Below, one piece after another: positions 1 to 11,332 of a stretch of DNA of 40,569 nucleotides. Below the pieces are notes generated by a model. It searched no databases and was not told the origin of the DNA. It was given only the letters and a program-made list of their open reading frames with translations. Both the position numbers and the translations under genes were made by a program. Position 1 is the first letter of the stretch, and every line of letters starts with the position of its first letter. Source of the stretch: Hyphomicrobiaceae bacterium (GTDB lineage: Bacteria; Pseudomonadota; Alphaproteobacteria; Rhizobiales; Hyphomicrobiaceae); assembly GCA_002919265.1 (NCBI GenBank), contig PKEY01000025.1:1-40569 (forward strand), in the 5' to 3' direction.

Positions 1-1
1 C

Positions 2-643
2 CCCACGATTCTGCGCCGCGGCGCGACCTGGTTCGCGAGCCTGGGCAAGCCAAACAACACCGGTACCAAGCTCTTCCAGATTTCCGGCCACGTCGAGCGG
101 CCTTGTGTGGTCGAAGAGGAAATGGGCATCCCGCTCCGTCAGCTCATCGAGGAACATGCGGGCGGCGTCCGCGGTGGATGGAACAATCTCTTGGCTGTCA
201 TTCCCGGCGGTTCGTCCATGCCGCTCTTGCCAGCGTCCATGTGCGATGACCTGACGATGGACTTCGACTCGCTGCAGAAGCTGAAGTCCGGCCTCGGCAC
301 CGCCGCCATCATCGTGATGGACAAGTCCACCGACATCGTGAAGGCGATCACCCGCATCGCGTACTTCTACAAGCACGAGAGCTGCGGCCAGTGCACGCCC
401 TGCCGCGAAGGCACGGGTTGGATGTGGCGTGTGCTCGATCGCATGTCGCGGGGCGAGGCGCAGAAGCACGAGATCGACCTGCTATTCGACGTCACCAAGC
501 AGATCGAAGGCCACACCATCTGCGCATTCGGCGATGCGGCGGCTTGGCCCGTGCAGGGCCTGATCCGGCACTTCCGGCATGAGATAGAAGCCCGTATCGA
601 CCGCTATCAGGCGGCGAATCAGCAGCGGGTCGCGGCGGAGTGA
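2..643 (+). CDS. nuoF: NADH-quinone oxidoreductase subunit F, C-terminal part (partial)
   Basis: This is the 3' part of the complex I subunit that binds NADH, FMN and the N3 [4Fe-4S] cluster in the peripheral arm. The reading frame is open from base 2, so the gene begins outside the window. The visible 213 residues include CGQCTPC, which supplies three cluster cysteines, and the fourth Cys in HTICAFGD further on, as expected for NuoF. The N-terminal FMN/NADH-binding region is missing from view. The stop at 641-643 lies 5 bases before the nuoG start, so the two are co-transcribed. nuoE and the A-D genes presumably lie just upstream. The identification is secure; only the 5' extent is unknown. 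Confidence 0.97.
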   Translation, partial: PTILRRGATWFASLGKPNNTGTKLFQISGHVERPCVVEEEMGIPLRQLIEEHAGGVRGGWNNLLAVIPGGSSMPLLPASMCDDLTMDFDSLQKLKSGLGTAAIIVMDKSTDIVKAITRIAYFYKHESCGQCTPCREGTGWMWRVLDRMSRGEAQKHEIDLLFDVTKQIEGHTICAFGDAAAWPVQGLIRHFRHEIEARIDRYQAANQQRVAAE

Positions 644-648
644 TATAG

Positions 649-2748
649 ATGCCGAAACAACTCATCATCGACGGGCAGCTCATCGAGGTCGATGACGGCC
701 TCACGCTGATCCAGGCCTGCGAGCAGGCGGGCGTGACCATCCCGCGGTTCTGCTACCACGAGCGCCTGTCGATCGCGGGCAACTGCCGCATGTGCCTTGT
801 TGAGGTCGTCGGCATGCCGAAGCCCGTCGCGTCCTGCGCGATGGGTGTGAGTGATTTGCCGCCGAACAAGGATGGCAGCCCGAAGGAGATCAAGACCAAC
901 TCGCCGATGATCAAGAAGGCGCGCGAGGGGGTTCTGGAGTTCCTGCTGATCAATCACCCGCTTGACTGCCCTATCTGCGATCAGGGCGGTGAGTGCGACC
1001 TGCAGGATCAGACGCTCGTCTACGGGCCGGGCGGCTCACGCTTCAAGGAGAACAAGCGCGCGGTCGAGGAGAAATACCTGGGCCCGCTCATCCGCACGTA
1101 CATGAACCGCTGCATCCACTGCACGCGGTGCGTTCGTTTCATGACCGAAGTCGCGGGTGTGCCGGAGCTCGGGGCCATCGGCCGCGGCGAGGACATGGAG
1201 ATTACCACGTATCTCCAGAAGGGCATCCTCTCGGAAGTTTCGGCCAACGTGGCCGATCTCTGCCCGGTCGGTGCACTGACGCATCGGCCCTGGTCGTTCA
1301 CCGCGCGTCCGTGGGAGCTGCGCAAGACGGAATCCATCGACGTGATGGATGCGCTGGGCTCCGCCATTCGTGTGGATGCGCGCGGCCGCGATGTAATGCG
1401 CATTCTGCCGCGCAACAATGACGACGTGAATGAGGAGTGGATCTCCGACAAGTCGCGGCACGTGCCGGACGGCCTGCGCACGCAGCGTCTCGATCAACCC
1501 TATGCAAAGAAGAATGGCCGCTTCGAGCCGGTGAGCTGGGAGGAGGCTCTGCGGATCGCGGCTGAAAGGCTGACCACTGCAAAGCCGGAGCGCATTGGTG
1601 CGATTGCCGGCGATTTGGCGGCCGCCGAAGAGATGTTCGCGCTGAAAGACCTGATGCGCAGGCTCGGCGTCACCAATCTCGACTGCCGTCAGTACGGCGA
1701 GCATCTCGATCCCGCGCTCGGCCGCAGCAGCTACCTCTTCAACTCGACGGTCAACGGAATCGAGGAGGCTGACGCGCTTCTGATCGTCGGCTCCAATCCG
1801 CGCATCGAGTGTGCGGTGCTCAATACGCGCATTTTGAAGCGTTACCGTCGTGGTGGCTTCAAGATCGGTGTGATTGGCGAGAAGGTCGACCTGACCTATC
1901 CGTATGAGCACCTCGGGACCGGTGCCCAGACACTGGCGGAGGTTGCGTCGGGCCGGCACTCCTTCACGCAGGTTATGGCCGACGCTCAGCGACCAATGGT
2001 GATCGTTGGCAGCGGGGCGATTTCGCGCGCCGATGGCGCGGCGGTGCTGGCGCTCGCTGCTCAGGTCGCCCTCAAGGCCATGGAGAACAAGGCGTCGGAG
2101 TGGAACGGGTTCAACATCCTCCACGTGGCGGCCGGACGTGTCGCAGGCCTTGACCTCGGCTTCGTGCCGGGCGCTGGAGGCCGCGGCTTGCTCGACATGC
2201 TTAAGGGCGACATGGAGGTCCTGTATCTGCTCGGCGCGGATGAGCTCGACTTCGACGCCCTTGGCAACGCATTCGTGATCTACCAGGGCTCGCACGGCGA
2301 TCGCGGTGCGCATCGCGCCGACCTTATCCTTCCGGCGGCTGCCTATACGGAGAAGAGCGGGACCTACGTGAACCTGGAAGGCCGCGCGCAAATGACGAAC
2401 CGGGCCGTGTTCCCGCCTGGCGAGGCGAAGGAGGACTGGACGATCATCCGTGCGCTGTCGCCGATGGTCGGCCACAAGCTGCCTTACGACGATCTTCAGG
2501 CGTTGCGCGCTGCCATGTACAAGGAAGCGCCGGCGCTGATGCGGATCGGCGCAGTGAGGCCCGAGGGCCTCGACGGCGTGAAGGCTTTGGCGAAGCGGAC
2601 CGGTTCGACCGGCACCGCGCCGTTCAAGTCGATTGTGAAGGACTTCTATCTGACTAACCCGATTGCCCGCGCATCCGCGATCATGGCGGAGCTGAGCCGG
2701 TTGAAGGCTCTGGCCGAGTCGGAGCGTGCGGTCGAGGCGGCGGAATAG
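649..2748 (+). CDS. nuoG: NADH-quinone oxidoreductase subunit G
   Basis: This 699-residue iron-sulfur subunit of complex I carries electrons from NuoE/F towards NuoI. The N-terminal ferredoxin-like domain has the [2Fe-2S] cysteines C35, C46, C49 and C63. Next come the His-Cys cluster N5 ligands (H103, C107, C110, C116) and the N4 cysteines C155, C158, C161 and C205. The rest is the molybdopterin-oxidoreductase-like domain, which in complex I has lost its cofactor. The length is typical for alphaproteobacteria. I see no additional N7 cysteine set of the E. coli type in the region after residue 205. The gene starts with ATG 5 bases after nuoF and ends 10 bases before the nuoH start. Confidence 0.98.
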   Translation: MPKQLIIDGQLIEVDDGLTLIQACEQAGVTIPRFCYHERLSIAGNCRMCLVEVVGMPKPVASCAMGVSDLPPNKDGSPKEIKTNSPMIKKAREGVLEFLLINHPLDCPICDQGGECDLQDQTLVYGPGGSRFKENKRAVEEKYLGPLIRTYMNRCIHCTRCVRFMTEVAGVPELGAIGRGEDMEITTYLQKGILSEVSANVADLCPVGALTHRPWSFTARPWELRKTESIDVMDALGSAIRVDARGRDVMRILPRNNDDVNEEWISDKSRHVPDGLRTQRLDQPYAKKNGRFEPVSWEEALRIAAERLTTAKPERIGAIAGDLAAAEEMFALKDLMRRLGVTNLDCRQYGEHLDPALGRSSYLFNSTVNGIEEADALLIVGSNPRIECAVLNTRILKRYRRGGFKIGVIGEKVDLTYPYEHLGTGAQTLAEVASGRHSFTQVMADAQRPMVIVGSGAISRADGAAVLALAAQVALKAMENKASEWNGFNILHVAAGRVAGLDLGFVPGAGGRGLLDMLKGDMEVLYLLGADELDFDALGNAFVIYQGSHGDRGAHRADLILPAAAYTEKSGTYVNLEGRAQMTNRAVFPPGEAKEDWTIIRALSPMVGHKLPYDDLQALRAAMYKEAPALMRIGAVRPEGLDGVKALAKRTGSTGTAPFKSIVKDFYLTNPIARASAIMAELSRLKALAESERAVEAAE

Positions 2749-2758
2749 GGCTCTGCTG

Positions 2759-3823
2759 ATGTCGGCATCTGAACTCTGGTGGAACTACGGCTGGCCGGTA
2801 GCCATCATTTTGGGCCAGAGCCTTTTGCTGCTCGTCGGCCTTCTGCTCGTGATCGCCTACTTGCTGCTCATGGATCGCAAGGTCTGGGCTGCTGTGCAGC
2901 TTCGGCGCGGCCCGAACGTGGTGGGTCCGTTCGGTTTGCTGCAGTCGTTCGCCGACTTGCTCAAGTTCGTCTTCAAGGAGCCGATCATTCCGTCGGGCGC
3001 CGAAAAGGCAGTGTTCCTGCTGGCGCCCCTGGCAACGGCGACATTCGCGCTTGCGGCCTGGGCGGTTATCCCGCTCGCCGAGACCGATTGGGGCCGCTGG
3101 GTTATTGCAGACCTCAACGTCGGCATTCTCTACATCCTCGCGATCTCGTCGCTCGGCGTTTACGGCATCATCATGGGCGGCTGGGCGTCGAACTCGAAGT
3201 ATCCGTTCATGGGTTCGCTGCGCTCGGCCGCGCAGATGATCTCCTACGAAGTCTCCATCGGCTTCGTGCTCATCACGGTGCTGCTGCTGGTCGGCTCGCT
3301 GAACCTGACCGACATTGTCAACTCCCAGCGGAGCGGCATCGGCTCGGCCATCGGGTTGCCGAACTCGTTCCTCGACTGGAACTGGCTCGTTCTCTTCCCG
3401 ATGTTCGTCGTGTTCTTCATCTCGGCCCTGGCCGAGACCAATCGCCCGCCCTTCGACCTGCCGGAGGCTGAGTCGGAGCTAGTGGCCGGCTACATGGTGG
3501 AGTACTCCTCGACGCCGTACCTCCTGTTCATGCTCGGCGAGTACGTGGCAATCACGACCATGTGCGCGCTGACGACGATCCTGTTCCTCGGCGGCTGGCT
3601 CCCGCCGATTGACATTGCACCCTTCACTTGGGTGCCGGGGATCATCTGGTTTTTGATCAAGCTGGTCCTCGTATTCTTCATGTTCGCCATGGTGAAGGCG
3701 ATGGTGCCGCGCTACCGCTATGACCAACTCATGCGCCTCGGCTGGAAGGTGTTCCTGCCGCTGTCGCTGGTGATGGTGGTCGTGGTGGCCGGTGTCCTGC
3801 ACTTTGGCGGCCTCGCGCCGTAA
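2759..3823 (+). CDS. nuoH: NADH-quinone oxidoreductase subunit H
   Basis: This is the membrane subunit of complex I that forms much of the quinone-binding chamber and joins the peripheral arm to the proton pumps. The 354 residues contain about eight hydrophobic helices. The conserved loop [18 protein letters not shown] lies at about residues 228-245; its acidic residues line the quinone/E-channel in known structures. I chose ATG 2759 (MSASELWW). An upstream in-frame ATG at 2726 would overlap the end of nuoG and add eleven arginine-rich residues not seen in this family. A clear ribosome-binding site is lacking, so translation may be coupled to nuoG, which stops only 10 bases earlier. Confidence 0.97.
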   Translation: MSASELWWNYGWPVAIILGQSLLLLVGLLLVIAYLLLMDRKVWAAVQLRRGPNVVGPFGLLQSFADLLKFVFKEPIIPSGAEKAVFLLAPLATATFALAAWAVIPLAETDWGRWVIADLNVGILYILAISSLGVYGIIMGGWASNSKYPFMGSLRSAAQMISYEVSIGFVLITVLLLVGSLNLTDIVNSQRSGIGSAIGLPNSFLDWNWLVLFPMFVVFFISALAETNRPPFDLPEAESELVAGYMVEYSSTPYLLFMLGEYVAITTMCALTTILFLGGWLPPIDIAPFTWVPGIIWFLIKLVLVFFMFAMVKAMVPRYRYDQLMRLGWKVFLPLSLVMVVVVAGVLHFGGLAP

Positions 3824-3839
3824 GGCCGGAGTGAACGCA

Positions 3840-4331
3840 ATGGCATCACTGGCACAAGCGATTAAGGCAGGGTTTCTGGCAGAGTTCGTCTCTGCGTTCT
3901 TCCTGAGCATGCGCTACTTCTTCGCCCCTAAGGCGACAGTGAACTACCCCTATGAGAAGGGGCCGCTCAGCCCGCGCTTCCGTGGCGAACACGCCTTGCG
4001 CCGTTATCCCAACGGGGAGGAGCGCTGCATCGCGTGCAAGCTTTGCGAGGCGATTTGCCCGGCCTACGCGATCACGATCGAGGCAGGTCCACGCCGTAAC
4101 GACGGAACGCGGCGCACGACGCGCTACGACATCGACATGGTGAAGTGCATTTACTGCGGCCTGTGCCAGGAGGCCTGCCCGGTCGATGCCATCGTGGAAG
4201 GCCCGAATTTCGAGTTCGCCACCGAGACCCGCGAGGAGCTGCTCTACCAGAAGGAGCGCCTACTCGAGAACGGCGACCGGTGGGAGCGTGTGCTGGCGAG
4301 AAACATCGCACTCGACGCCAAGTATCGTTGA
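3840..4331 (+). CDS. nuoI: NADH-quinone oxidoreductase subunit I
   Basis: This 163-residue ferredoxin-type subunit holds clusters N6a and N6b, which pass electrons to N2 in NuoB. Two CxxCxxCxxxCP motifs are visible: C63, C66, C69, C73 and C103, C106, C109, C113. The N-terminal helix (residues about 5-28) is amphipathic and anchors the subunit on the membrane side. The start ATG 3840 gives the standard length; an upstream in-frame ATG at 3792 lies inside nuoH and is rejected. Unlike its neighbours, this gene is followed by a 197-base gap before nuoJ. Confidence 0.98.
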   Translation: MASLAQAIKAGFLAEFVSAFFLSMRYFFAPKATVNYPYEKGPLSPRFRGEHALRRYPNGEERCIACKLCEAICPAYAITIEAGPRRNDGTRRTTRYDIDMVKCIYCGLCQEACPVDAIVEGPNFEFATETREELLYQKERLLENGDRWERVLARNIALDAKYR

Positions 4332-4485
4332 GGCGAGAGAGCGGTTAGGGGGCAGGGGGCATGCGGCCAGTTCCGGAAAACGCGCCTTTTCGGCCTTGGT
4401 TTATGGCGCGGGTTGGGCTAATTGCCCGTGCGGAATCAATCGGCTCGCCTTGCTCGTTGTTTGGCCACGTAAGAGTCAAAAGCAC

Positions 4486-4509
4486 CGGCGCCTCCCGCCG
4501 GGGGCGCTG
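4486..4509 (+). promoter_or_regulatory. GC-rich hairpin in the nuoI-nuoJ gap
   Basis: In the only sizeable gap of the nuo operon, GCGCC (4488-4492) pairs with GGCGC (4503-4507), with a second stem CCC (4494-4496)/GGG (4500-4502) inside and one bulged T. The hairpin ends about 20 bases before the nuoJ ATG and is not followed by a T-run. It is therefore not a classic terminator. It could stabilise or process the mRNA or affect nuoJ initiation; that is inference. Confidence 0.35.
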
Positions 4510-4528
4510 AGGATCGGACGGAAAGCAC

Positions 4529-5170
4529 ATGGGCGTCTCGGCTTTCTTTTTTTACGTCTTCGCGATCATGAGCGTCTTTGCGGGCGCCATGGTCATCATT
4601 GCCAAGAACCCCGTCCACGCGGTGCTCTTCCTGATCCTCGTGTTCTTCAACGCAGCGGGGCTCTTCATCCTGCTTGGCGCCGAGTTCCTGGCGATGGTGC
4701 TGGTGATCGTCTACGTCGGCGCGGTGGCGGTGCTGTTTCTCTTCGTCGTGATGATGCTCGATGTGGACTTCGCCGCGCTTCGGGCGGGCTTCATCCGCAA
4801 TGCTCCGCTTGCTGCGCTGGTGGGCGGGATCGTGCTGGTCGAGCTCGTGATGGTAGTGGGCTTCGCCTACATCCAGCCGGAGGTCGCCGGCGTGGCCGCT
4901 GCACCGTTCCCCTCGCTCGGCTCGGGCATCACGAACACCGAGGCGCTGGGGCGGCTCATCTACACGCGCTACGTCTTCTTCTTCCAGGGAGCGGGCCTCA
5001 TTCTGCTTCTCGCGATGATCGGCGCGATCGTGCTGACGTTGCGGCACAAGCCGGGCGTGAAGCGTCAGTCCATCGCCGCGCAGAATGCACGCACCGTCCA
5101 GACGGCTATCGAGATCGTGAAGGTTGAGCCCGGCCAGGCCATCGTGCCGTCGGGGGAGACACGGGGCTGA
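4529..5170 (+). CDS. nuoJ: NADH-quinone oxidoreductase subunit J
   Basis: This 213-residue membrane subunit of complex I has about five transmembrane helices. The glycine-containing third helix ([19 protein letters not shown], about residues 60-78) contains the pi-bulge region that couples quinone reduction to the antiporter subunits in known structures. Its C-terminus after about residue 175 is a polar cytoplasmic or periplasmic tail. The start ATG 4529 is preceded by GGACGGAAAG at a suitable distance. It follows the 197-base gap after nuoI and runs into nuoK after 19 bases. Confidence 0.97.
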   Translation: MGVSAFFFYVFAIMSVFAGAMVIIAKNPVHAVLFLILVFFNAAGLFILLGAEFLAMVLVIVYVGAVAVLFLFVVMMLDVDFAALRAGFIRNAPLAALVGGIVLVELVMVVGFAYIQPEVAGVAAAPFPSLGSGITNTEALGRLIYTRYVFFFQGAGLILLLAMIGAIVLTLRHKPGVKRQSIAAQNARTVQTAIEIVKVEPGQAIVPSGETRG

Positions 5171-5189
5171 ACGAGGGGATCGGGACACA

Positions 5190-5507
5190 ATGGAACTCGC
5201 CGCGGTCGGACTCGGCCATTACCTGACAGTCGCAGCGATCCTGTTCACGCTCGGCATCTTCGGAATCTTCCTGAACCGGAAGAACGTCATCATCATGCTG
5301 ATGTCGATTGAGCTGATGCTGCTCTCGGTCAACATCAACCTGGTGGCGTTCTCCCATTTCCTGTCCGACCTGGTGGGGCAGGTTTTCACGCTGTTCGTGC
5401 TGACCGTCGCGGCGGCCGAGGCAGCGATCGGTCTTGCCATCGTCGTCGTCTTCTTCCGCAACCGCGGCTCCATCGCGGTCGACGACGTCAACATGATGAA
5501 GGGCTGA
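5190..5507 (+). CDS. nuoK: NADH-quinone oxidoreductase subunit K
   Basis: This 105-residue, three-helix complex I subunit is related to MrpC. The two buried glutamates needed for proton transfer are E41 (in [10 protein letters not shown]) and E77 (in [10 protein letters not shown]), matching E36 and E72 of E. coli NuoK with an offset of five. ATG 5190 was chosen because it restores the family length and is preceded by GAGGGGATCGGG. An upstream in-frame ATG at 5124 lies within nuoJ and adds an arginine-rich stretch. Confidence 0.97.
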   Translation: MELAAVGLGHYLTVAAILFTLGIFGIFLNRKNVIIMLMSIELMLLSVNINLVAFSHFLSDLVGQVFTLFVLTVAAAEAAIGLAIVVVFFRNRGSIAVDDVNMMKG

Positions 5508-5589
5508 GGGGAGCGCAAATGGATCGCAGCCTACGGAACGAGGCAACTCTCTCCAGCTGCCGCAAAGCAATTGGGAAGGTGGCGCGGTG

Positions 5590-7554
5590 ATGTATCAGGC
5601 CATCGTTTTTCTGCCGCTCATCGGCGCCATTATCGCCGGGTTTTTCGGCCGCGCCATCGGGACACGCCCAACCGAGATTTTGACGACAGCGTTCGTCGGT
5701 ATCGCGGCGGTGCTGTCGTGGATCGCCTTCTTCCAGGTGGGCTTTGGCGGCGAGGTCGTGAAGGTTCCGGTCGCCCGCTGGATCACCTCCGGAGAGCTCG
5801 ACGCCTCCTGGGCCTTCCGTATCGACACCCTCACCGTCGTCATGCTGGTCGTTGTCACGACGGTGTCGTCGCTCGTCCATCTCTACTCGATCGGCTACAT
5901 GCACGAGGACGAGAGCCGGGAGCGCTTCTTCTCCTATCTCTCGCTCTTCACCTTCGCCATGTTGATGCTGGTGACGAGCGACAACCTCGTCCAGATGTTC
6001 TTCGGCTGGGAGGGCGTCGGCCTCGCGAGCTATCTGCTCATCGGCTTCTGGTACACGCGGCCATCGGCCAGCGCCGCTGCGATCAAAGCCTTCGTCGTCA
6101 ACCGCGTTGGTGACTTCGGTTTCGCCCTCGGCATCTTCGGCACCTTTTATGTGTTCCAGACGGTGCAGTTAGATGCCATCTTCGCCGCTGCGCCGGGCTT
6201 TGCCGGGAAGTCGATGGAGTTCCTGGGCTACCAGGTCGACATCCTCACAGTGCTCTGCTTCCTGCTATTCATCGGCGCCATGGGCAAGTCGGCGCAGTTC
6301 CTGCTGCACACCTGGTTGCCGGACGCGATGGAAGGTCCGACGCCTGTCTCCGCCCTTATTCACGCGGCGACCATGGTCACGGCCGGCGTGTTCATGGTGG
6401 CGCGGCTGTCCCCGATGTTCGAGTATGCCCCGACGACCCTGCAGTTCGTGACGCTGATTGGCGCGGTGACCGCCTTTTTCGCTGCGACTGTCGGGCTGGT
6501 GCAGAACGACATCAAGCGCGTCATTGCGTATTCGACCTGTTCCCAGCTCGGCTACATGTTCGTGGCCTGCGGCGTTGGTGCCTATTCTGCCGGCATCTTC
6601 CACCTGTTCACGCACGCCTTCTTCAAGGCGCTGCTGTTCCTTGGTGCCGGCTCCGTTATCCACGCCATGCACCATGAGCAGGACATGCGCCACATGGGCG
6701 GGCTGGCGAACCGTATCCCGATCACCTGGGCGATGATGCTCATCGGCACGCTCGCGCTGACGGGCGTGGGCATCCCGCATCTCATCGGGTTTGCTGGCTT
6801 CCATTCGAAGGATGCCATAGTCGAGGCCGCGTGGGCGGCGGGCACGCCAAGCAACTATGCCTTCTGGCTGCTGGTGATCGCCGCGCTGATGACGTCGTTC
6901 TATTCGTGGCGCCTGTTCTTCATGACCTTCTACGGCGAGCCGCGCTGGCAGCACGCTCACGGCCATGACGATCATCATCACGAGCCACACGAGAGCCCGC
7001 CGGTGATGCTGGTTCCGCTGTTTGTGCTTGCGGTTGGCGCAGTGGCCTCCGGCTTCGCCTTCAGCAAGTATTTCATCGGCAGCGGTTACGCTGAGTTCTG
7101 GGGCCGCGCGCTCTTCACCGCGCCGGGCAACCACATCCTCGAGGAAATGCATCACGTCCCGTTGTGGGTCGCATGGTCGGCCACGATCGCCATGCTGATC
7201 GGATTCGGCATCGCGTGGCTCTACTACATGTCGGCCACGTGGTTGCCGGCTGCGACGGCCCAGATGTTCCGTCCGCTCTACAACTTCCTGCTCAACGCCT
7301 GGTACTTCGATGCGCTTTATGACCGCCTGTTCGTGCGGCCTGCGTTCTGGCTCGGGCGGCTGCTCTGGAAGGGCGGCGACGGAGCAATCATCGACGGTCT
7401 TGGGCCTGACGGTGTGTCCGCCAGAGTGCTCGACACCACGGCTCGGGTGATCCGCCTGCAGACCGGTTACCTCTATCACTACGCCTTCGTGATGCTGATC
7501 GGCGTAGCGATCATCCTGACAGTCTTCATGTTCACGGGCGGGCAGCCGCTATGA
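5590..7554 (+). CDS. nuoL: NADH-quinone oxidoreductase subunit L
   Basis: This is the distal antiporter-like proton-pumping subunit of complex I, 654 residues. Key residues are E141 ([13 protein letters not shown]), K233 ([13 protein letters not shown]) and H258 (ALIHAATMV), equivalent to E144, K229 and H254 of E. coli NuoL. The C-terminus has the long lateral helix region and a final membrane anchor. A histidine-rich loop ([14 protein letters not shown], encoded around 6952-6993) follows the RLFFMTFYG segment. A GTG at 5587 directly precedes ATG 5590; I chose the ATG because GGGAAGGTGG lies about 7 bases upstream and the family begins MYQ. The stop overlaps the nuoM start (ATGA). Confidence 0.97.
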   Translation: MYQAIVFLPLIGAIIAGFFGRAIGTRPTEILTTAFVGIAAVLSWIAFFQVGFGGEVVKVPVARWITSGELDASWAFRIDTLTVVMLVVVTTVSSLVHLYSIGYMHEDESRERFFSYLSLFTFAMLMLVTSDNLVQMFFGWEGVGLASYLLIGFWYTRPSASAAAIKAFVVNRVGDFGFALGIFGTFYVFQTVQLDAIFAAAPGFAGKSMEFLGYQVDILTVLCFLLFIGAMGKSAQFLLHTWLPDAMEGPTPVSALIHAATMVTAGVFMVARLSPMFEYAPTTLQFVTLIGAVTAFFAATVGLVQNDIKRVIAYSTCSQLGYMFVACGVGAYSAGIFHLFTHAFFKALLFLGAGSVIHAMHHEQDMRHMGGLANRIPITWAMMLIGTLALTGVGIPHLIGFAGFHSKDAIVEAAWAAGTPSNYAFWLLVIAALMTSFYSWRLFFMTFYGEPRWQHAHGHDDHHHEPHESPPVMLVPLFVLAVGAVASGFAFSKYFIGSGYAEFWGRALFTAPGNHILEEMHHVPLWVAWSATIAMLIGFGIAWLYYMSATWLPAATAQMFRPLYNFLLNAWYFDALYDRLFVRPAFWLGRLLWKGGDGAIIDGLGPDGVSARVLDTTARVIRLQTGYLYHYAFVMLIGVAIILTVFMFTGGQPL

Positions 7555-9050
7555 ACGTCGCCAACGCACCTCTTCTTTCTCTCGTCACCTTCCTGCCCCT
7601 CGTCGGCGTGGCGTTCATCGCCTTTCTGCCGCGCGATGCAGTTCAGAACGCGCGTTACATCGCGCTTTGGACGACGCTTGTCACTTTCGCCGTATCGCTG
7701 CTGATCTGGATCAACTTCGATACGACGACGGCGAACTTCCAGTTTGTCGAAGAGCGGCCCTGGCTCGGCGTGTTCACGTACAGGGTGGGGGTGGACGGCA
7801 TTTCGATGTTGTTCGTCATCCTGACGACATTCCTGATGCCGCTCTGCATCCTCGCGAGCTGGGAAAGCGTCGAGACCCGCGTCAAGGAATACATGATGGC
7901 ATTCCTTGTCATGGAGACGCTGATGGTCGGCGTCTTCTGCGCGCTGGATCTCGTGCTCTTCTACCTGTTCTTCGAGGCGAGCCTCATTCCGATGTTCATC
8001 ATCATCGGCGTTTGGGGCGGTCCGCGGCGCGTCTACGCCAGCTTCAAGTTTTTCCTCTACACGCTGCTCGGTTCGCTCCTGATGCTGCTCGCCATGATGG
8101 CGATGTACTGGCACGCCGGAACCACCAACGTCATCACGCTGCTCAGCACGAAGTTTCCGGCTGAGATGCAGTGGTGGCTGTGGCTTGCTTTCTTCGCCTC
8201 CTTCGCGGTGAAGCTGCCGATGTGGCCGGTGCACACGTGGTTGCCGGACGCGCACGTCGAGGCGCCAACGGCGGGCTCCGTGATCCTGGCGGCCATTCTG
8301 CTGAAGATGGGCGGCTACGGCTTCCTGCGGTTCTCCGTGCCCATGTTCCCGATTGCGAGCCAGGAGCTTGCCCCGCTCGTGTTCGCGCTCTCCGTTATTG
8401 CCATCATCTACACGTCGCTGGTGGCGTTGGCCCAGGAGGACGTGAAGAAGCTGATCGCCTATTCGTCCGTGGCCCACATGGGCTTCGTGACCATGGGCAT
8501 CTTCACCTTCACGGTGCAGGGTATCGACGGCGCGATTTTCCAGATGCTTTCGCACGGCATCGTGTCAGCCGCGCTGTTCCTTTGCGTCGGCGTCATTTAC
8601 GACCGTATGCATACGCGCGAAATCGCGGCCTACGGCGGGCTCGTCAATCGCATGCCGATCTATGCGTTCTGCTTCATGGTCTTCACCATGGCGAACGTCG
8701 GCCTGCCGGGGACGAGCGGCTTCATCGGTGAGTTCCTGACGCTGCTTGCCGCATTCAAGACCAATACCTGGGTGGCGTTCCTTGCCACCACGAGTGTGGT
8801 CCTGTCCGCGTCCTACATGCTCTACCTCTACCGGCGCGTGATCTTCGGGGCGCTTGAGAAGGCGAGCTTGAAGGCGATCACCGACATGACGCCGCGCGAG
8901 ATCATCGTCATGGCCCCGCTCGTCATTCTCACGATTTTGTTCGGCTTCTATCCGGCGCCGATCCTCGATGTGACGGCCGCCTCGGTGAAGGCGCTGGTTC
9001 AGAACTACGAGGCCGCAATCAATACCGCCGCTGCGGCGCTTGCACGCTAG
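7551..9050 (+). CDS. nuoM: NADH-quinone oxidoreductase subunit M
   Basis: This is the central antiporter-like proton-pumping subunit of complex I, 499 residues and about 14 helices. E142 ([12 protein letters not shown]) and K221 ([18 protein letters not shown]) correspond to the essential Glu and Lys of E. coli NuoM. The length is typical. The ATG at 7551 overlaps the nuoL stop by four bases (ATGA), which points to translational coupling and fixed stoichiometry. nuoN follows after 18 bases. Confidence 0.98.
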   Translation: MNVANAPLLSLVTFLPLVGVAFIAFLPRDAVQNARYIALWTTLVTFAVSLLIWINFDTTTANFQFVEERPWLGVFTYRVGVDGISMLFVILTTFLMPLCILASWESVETRVKEYMMAFLVMETLMVGVFCALDLVLFYLFFEASLIPMFIIIGVWGGPRRVYASFKFFLYTLLGSLLMLLAMMAMYWHAGTTNVITLLSTKFPAEMQWWLWLAFFASFAVKLPMWPVHTWLPDAHVEAPTAGSVILAAILLKMGGYGFLRFSVPMFPIASQELAPLVFALSVIAIIYTSLVALAQEDVKKLIAYSSVAHMGFVTMGIFTFTVQGIDGAIFQMLSHGIVSAALFLCVGVIYDRMHTREIAAYGGLVNRMPIYAFCFMVFTMANVGLPGTSGFIGEFLTLLAAFKTNTWVAFLATTSVVLSASYMLYLYRRVIFGALEKASLKAITDMTPREIIVMAPLVILTILFGFYPAPILDVTAASVKALVQNYEAAINTAAAALAR

Positions 9051-9068
9051 CGCGCAGGAGACGTTTAC

Positions 9069-10523
9069 ATGAGCCAAATCGCCAGCCTCGCACCACTGTT
9101 TCCCGAATTGACCCTCGCCATCGGGGCGATGGTCCTGCTCATGATCGGCGTCTTTCGTCCGGAGACGGACGAAGCAGGGCGTGCCGTCGGCTGGCTCGCC
9201 ATTCTGGTGCTGGTGCTTGCGGGTGCCATGGTGGTCCTGCAGCCTGCCGAAGCAATGCAGATGTTCGAGGGCGCGTTCGTGGTCGACGGCTTCGCGCGCC
9301 TGATGAAGCTGCTGGTGCTCGGCGGCTCTGCGATCGCGCTGCTGCTGGCTTTCGACGATCTCACCGACATCCGGCAGATGAAGTTTGAGTATCCGGTGCT
9401 CATCCTGCTGTCCGTCACCGGAATGCTGGTGATGATCTCGGCCGGCGACCTCATCTCGCTCTATCTCGGCCTCGAGATGCAGAGCCTGGCGGCCTACGTC
9501 TTGGCCTCGTACCGGCGTGACCAGGTGCGTTCGAGCGAGGCTGGCCTCAAGTATTTCGTGCTCGGCTCGCTGGCCTCCGGCATGCTGCTTTACGGTGCGT
9601 CGCTGGTCTACGGGTTCACCGGGTCGACGAGCTTCGCGACCATCGCCAGCGCCGCTTCCGAAGGCGGATCCGCAAACATTGGGCTTATCTTTGGCCTGGT
9701 GTTTGTGCTGGTTGGTATCGCCTTCAAGATTTCGGCCGTGCCGTTCCATATGTGGACGCCGGACGTTTACGAAGGTGCGCCAACGCCGGTCGTCGCGTTC
9801 TTCGCCTCGGCCACCAAGGTGGCGTCGATGGCGCTACTCATCCGGCTGATCTTCAACGCCTTCCCCGGCATGACGCCGCAGTGGCAGCAGATAATCGTGT
9901 TCCTCGCCATCGCGTCGATGCTGCTCGGCTCGTTCGCCGCCATTGGCCAGCAGAACATCAAGCGCCTGATGGCTTACTCGTCCATCGGCCACGTGGGCTT
10001 CGCGCTGGTCGGGCTTGCGGCCGCCTCGCAGGAGGGAACGCAGGGCGTCATCCTCTATATGGCCATCTACCTCGTCATGACGCTCGGCGTATTCGCCTGC
10101 ATTTCCGCCATGCGCCGCAGTGATGGGCCGACGGAGGATATCAGCGATCTCGCTGGCCTGGCGCAGCATAATCTGCCGATGGCTTTCGTGTTCGGTGCGC
10201 TGATGTTCTCGCTCGCGGGCATCCCGCCGTTCGCCGGCTTCTTCGCCAAGTTCTACGTCTTCCTCGCAGCCATCAATGCGGGGCTTTACACGCTGACGGT
10301 GATCGCCGTGCTCGCGAGCGTCATAGCCGCCTACTACTACCTGCGCATCGTCAAGGTGATTTTCTTCGACGAGCCGAAGGAGGCGTTCCTGCCGGTGCGC
10401 AGCAAGGCCGGCGTCGTCATGACGGTTTCGGCGATCCTGATGCTGTTCGCGTTCATCGTGCCCTATCTGCCGGCCTCGCTCATTAGCGTCGCTGATGCGG
10501 CGGCTGCCAGCTTCCGGTACTGA
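9069..10523 (+). CDS. nuoN: NADH-quinone oxidoreductase subunit N
   Basis: This is the third antiporter-like proton-pumping subunit, 484 residues and about 14 helices. E136 ([13 protein letters not shown]) and K220 ([19 protein letters not shown]) are the channel residues expected for NuoN. The start ATG 9069 is preceded by GCAGGAG about 8 bases upstream. It is the last nuo gene; birA begins 8 bases after the stop, so birA and rnj are probably transcribed with complex I, an arrangement common in Hyphomicrobiales. Confidence 0.98.
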   Translation: MSQIASLAPLFPELTLAIGAMVLLMIGVFRPETDEAGRAVGWLAILVLVLAGAMVVLQPAEAMQMFEGAFVVDGFARLMKLLVLGGSAIALLLAFDDLTDIRQMKFEYPVLILLSVTGMLVMISAGDLISLYLGLEMQSLAAYVLASYRRDQVRSSEAGLKYFVLGSLASGMLLYGASLVYGFTGSTSFATIASAASEGGSANIGLIFGLVFVLVGIAFKISAVPFHMWTPDVYEGAPTPVVAFFASATKVASMALLIRLIFNAFPGMTPQWQQIIVFLAIASMLLGSFAAIGQQNIKRLMAYSSIGHVGFALVGLAAASQEGTQGVILYMAIYLVMTLGVFACISAMRRSDGPTEDISDLAGLAQHNLPMAFVFGALMFSLAGIPPFAGFFAKFYVFLAAINAGLYTLTVIAVLASVIAAYYYLRIVKVIFFDEPKEAFLPVRSKAGVVMTVSAILMLFAFIVPYLPASLISVADAAAASFRY

Positions 10524-10531
10524 CGGGGCCG

Positions 10532-11332
10532 ATGCCGCCAGACACGCCAACCCTTCCTTCTGGTTACCGGCTCCTGGCTTTCGACGAGATCGGTTCGACC
10601 AACGCCGAGGGGATGCGGTTGGCAGGGGCGGGTGAATGCGGCCCGCTGTGGATCTGGGCGAAAACGCAGACATTGGGACGCGGCCGCTCGGGCCGCTCCT
10701 GGATCTCGGTGCCAGGCAATCTTTATGCGAGCTTGCTCATTCGGCTCGACTGCGCGCCGACGGTTCTTCACCAGCTTTCATTCGTCGCCGGGGTCGCGAC
10801 CTACGACGCCATCCGGGCGGCGGGTTCGGCTGCGGGGAAGGAGATCAACTCGCTTCGTCTCAAGTGGCCCAACGATGTCCTCATTGAGGACGCAAAACTT
10901 GCGGGAATTCTGCTGGAGAGCACGACCCAGCCTGGTGCCTCAGGCGCATCAATCGCGGTGATCGGTATAGGGATCAATTTGGCGGGCCATCCCGAGGGCA
11001 TCGGCCGCGCCGTGACCCACCTCGCCGCGCATGGCATTTCGATCTCGCCAGCGGCCATGCTGCAGCACCTGGCAACAGCCATGAACGATTGGCTGAAGCG
11101 CTGGGACAACGGTGTGGGCTTTCCGCTGCTTCGCGAGGCATGGCTGCAACGTGCCGGCATCGCCGGAGAGCAAATGACAATCAATACGGGCCGCGAGACT
11201 GTGGAGGGGAGCTTTATCGGGATCGACGCACAAGGAGCGCTCGTTCTACGTGATGTTTGCGGCGTCGAGCGCCGCTTCACCTACGGGGACGTGACCTTGG
11301 GAATGGCAACGGGCGCGAGTGGCAGGCGATGA
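10532..11332 (+). CDS. birA: Biotin--[acetyl-CoA-carboxylase] ligase
   Basis: This enzyme activates biotin with ATP and attaches it to a lysine of biotin carboxyl carrier proteins. The 266 residues show the catalytic-domain motifs EIGSTN (19-24), GRGRSGR (49-55, the adenylate-binding loop), KWPNDVL (111-117) and KLAGIL (122-127), followed by a small C-terminal SH3-like domain. There is no N-terminal winged-helix domain, so it is a monofunctional ligase and not a biotin-operon repressor like E. coli BirA. It starts 8 bases after nuoN and its stop overlaps the rnj start (ATGA). Confidence 0.95.
   Translation: MPPDTPTLPSGYRLLAFDEIGSTNAEGMRLAGAGECGPLWIWAKTQTLGRGRSGRSWISVPGNLYASLLIRLDCAPTVLHQLSFVAGVATYDAIRAAGSAAGKEINSLRLKWPNDVLIEDAKLAGILLESTTQPGASGASIAVIGIGINLAGHPEGIGRAVTHLAAHGISISPAAMLQHLATAMNDWLKRWDNGVGFPLLREAWLQRAGIAGEQMTINTGRETVEGSFIGIDAQGALVLRDVCGVERRFTYGDVTLGMATGASGRR

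Noticed and set aside
1036..2475. A 479-codon open frame antisense to nuoG
   Set aside because: It is a codon-bias shadow in GC-rich DNA: nuoG on the other strand has all cluster ligands, and the antisense translation has no recognisable domain and is rich in His/Arg/Ala.
6952..6993. His-rich loop in NuoL as a special metal site
   Set aside because: Such His-rich loops are, from memory, common in alphaproteobacterial NuoL; not unusual enough to report separately.
6265..7479. A 404-codon frame antisense to nuoL
   Set aside because: Composition (Arg/His/Glu rich) and position mirror the sense gene; no start signal or family.
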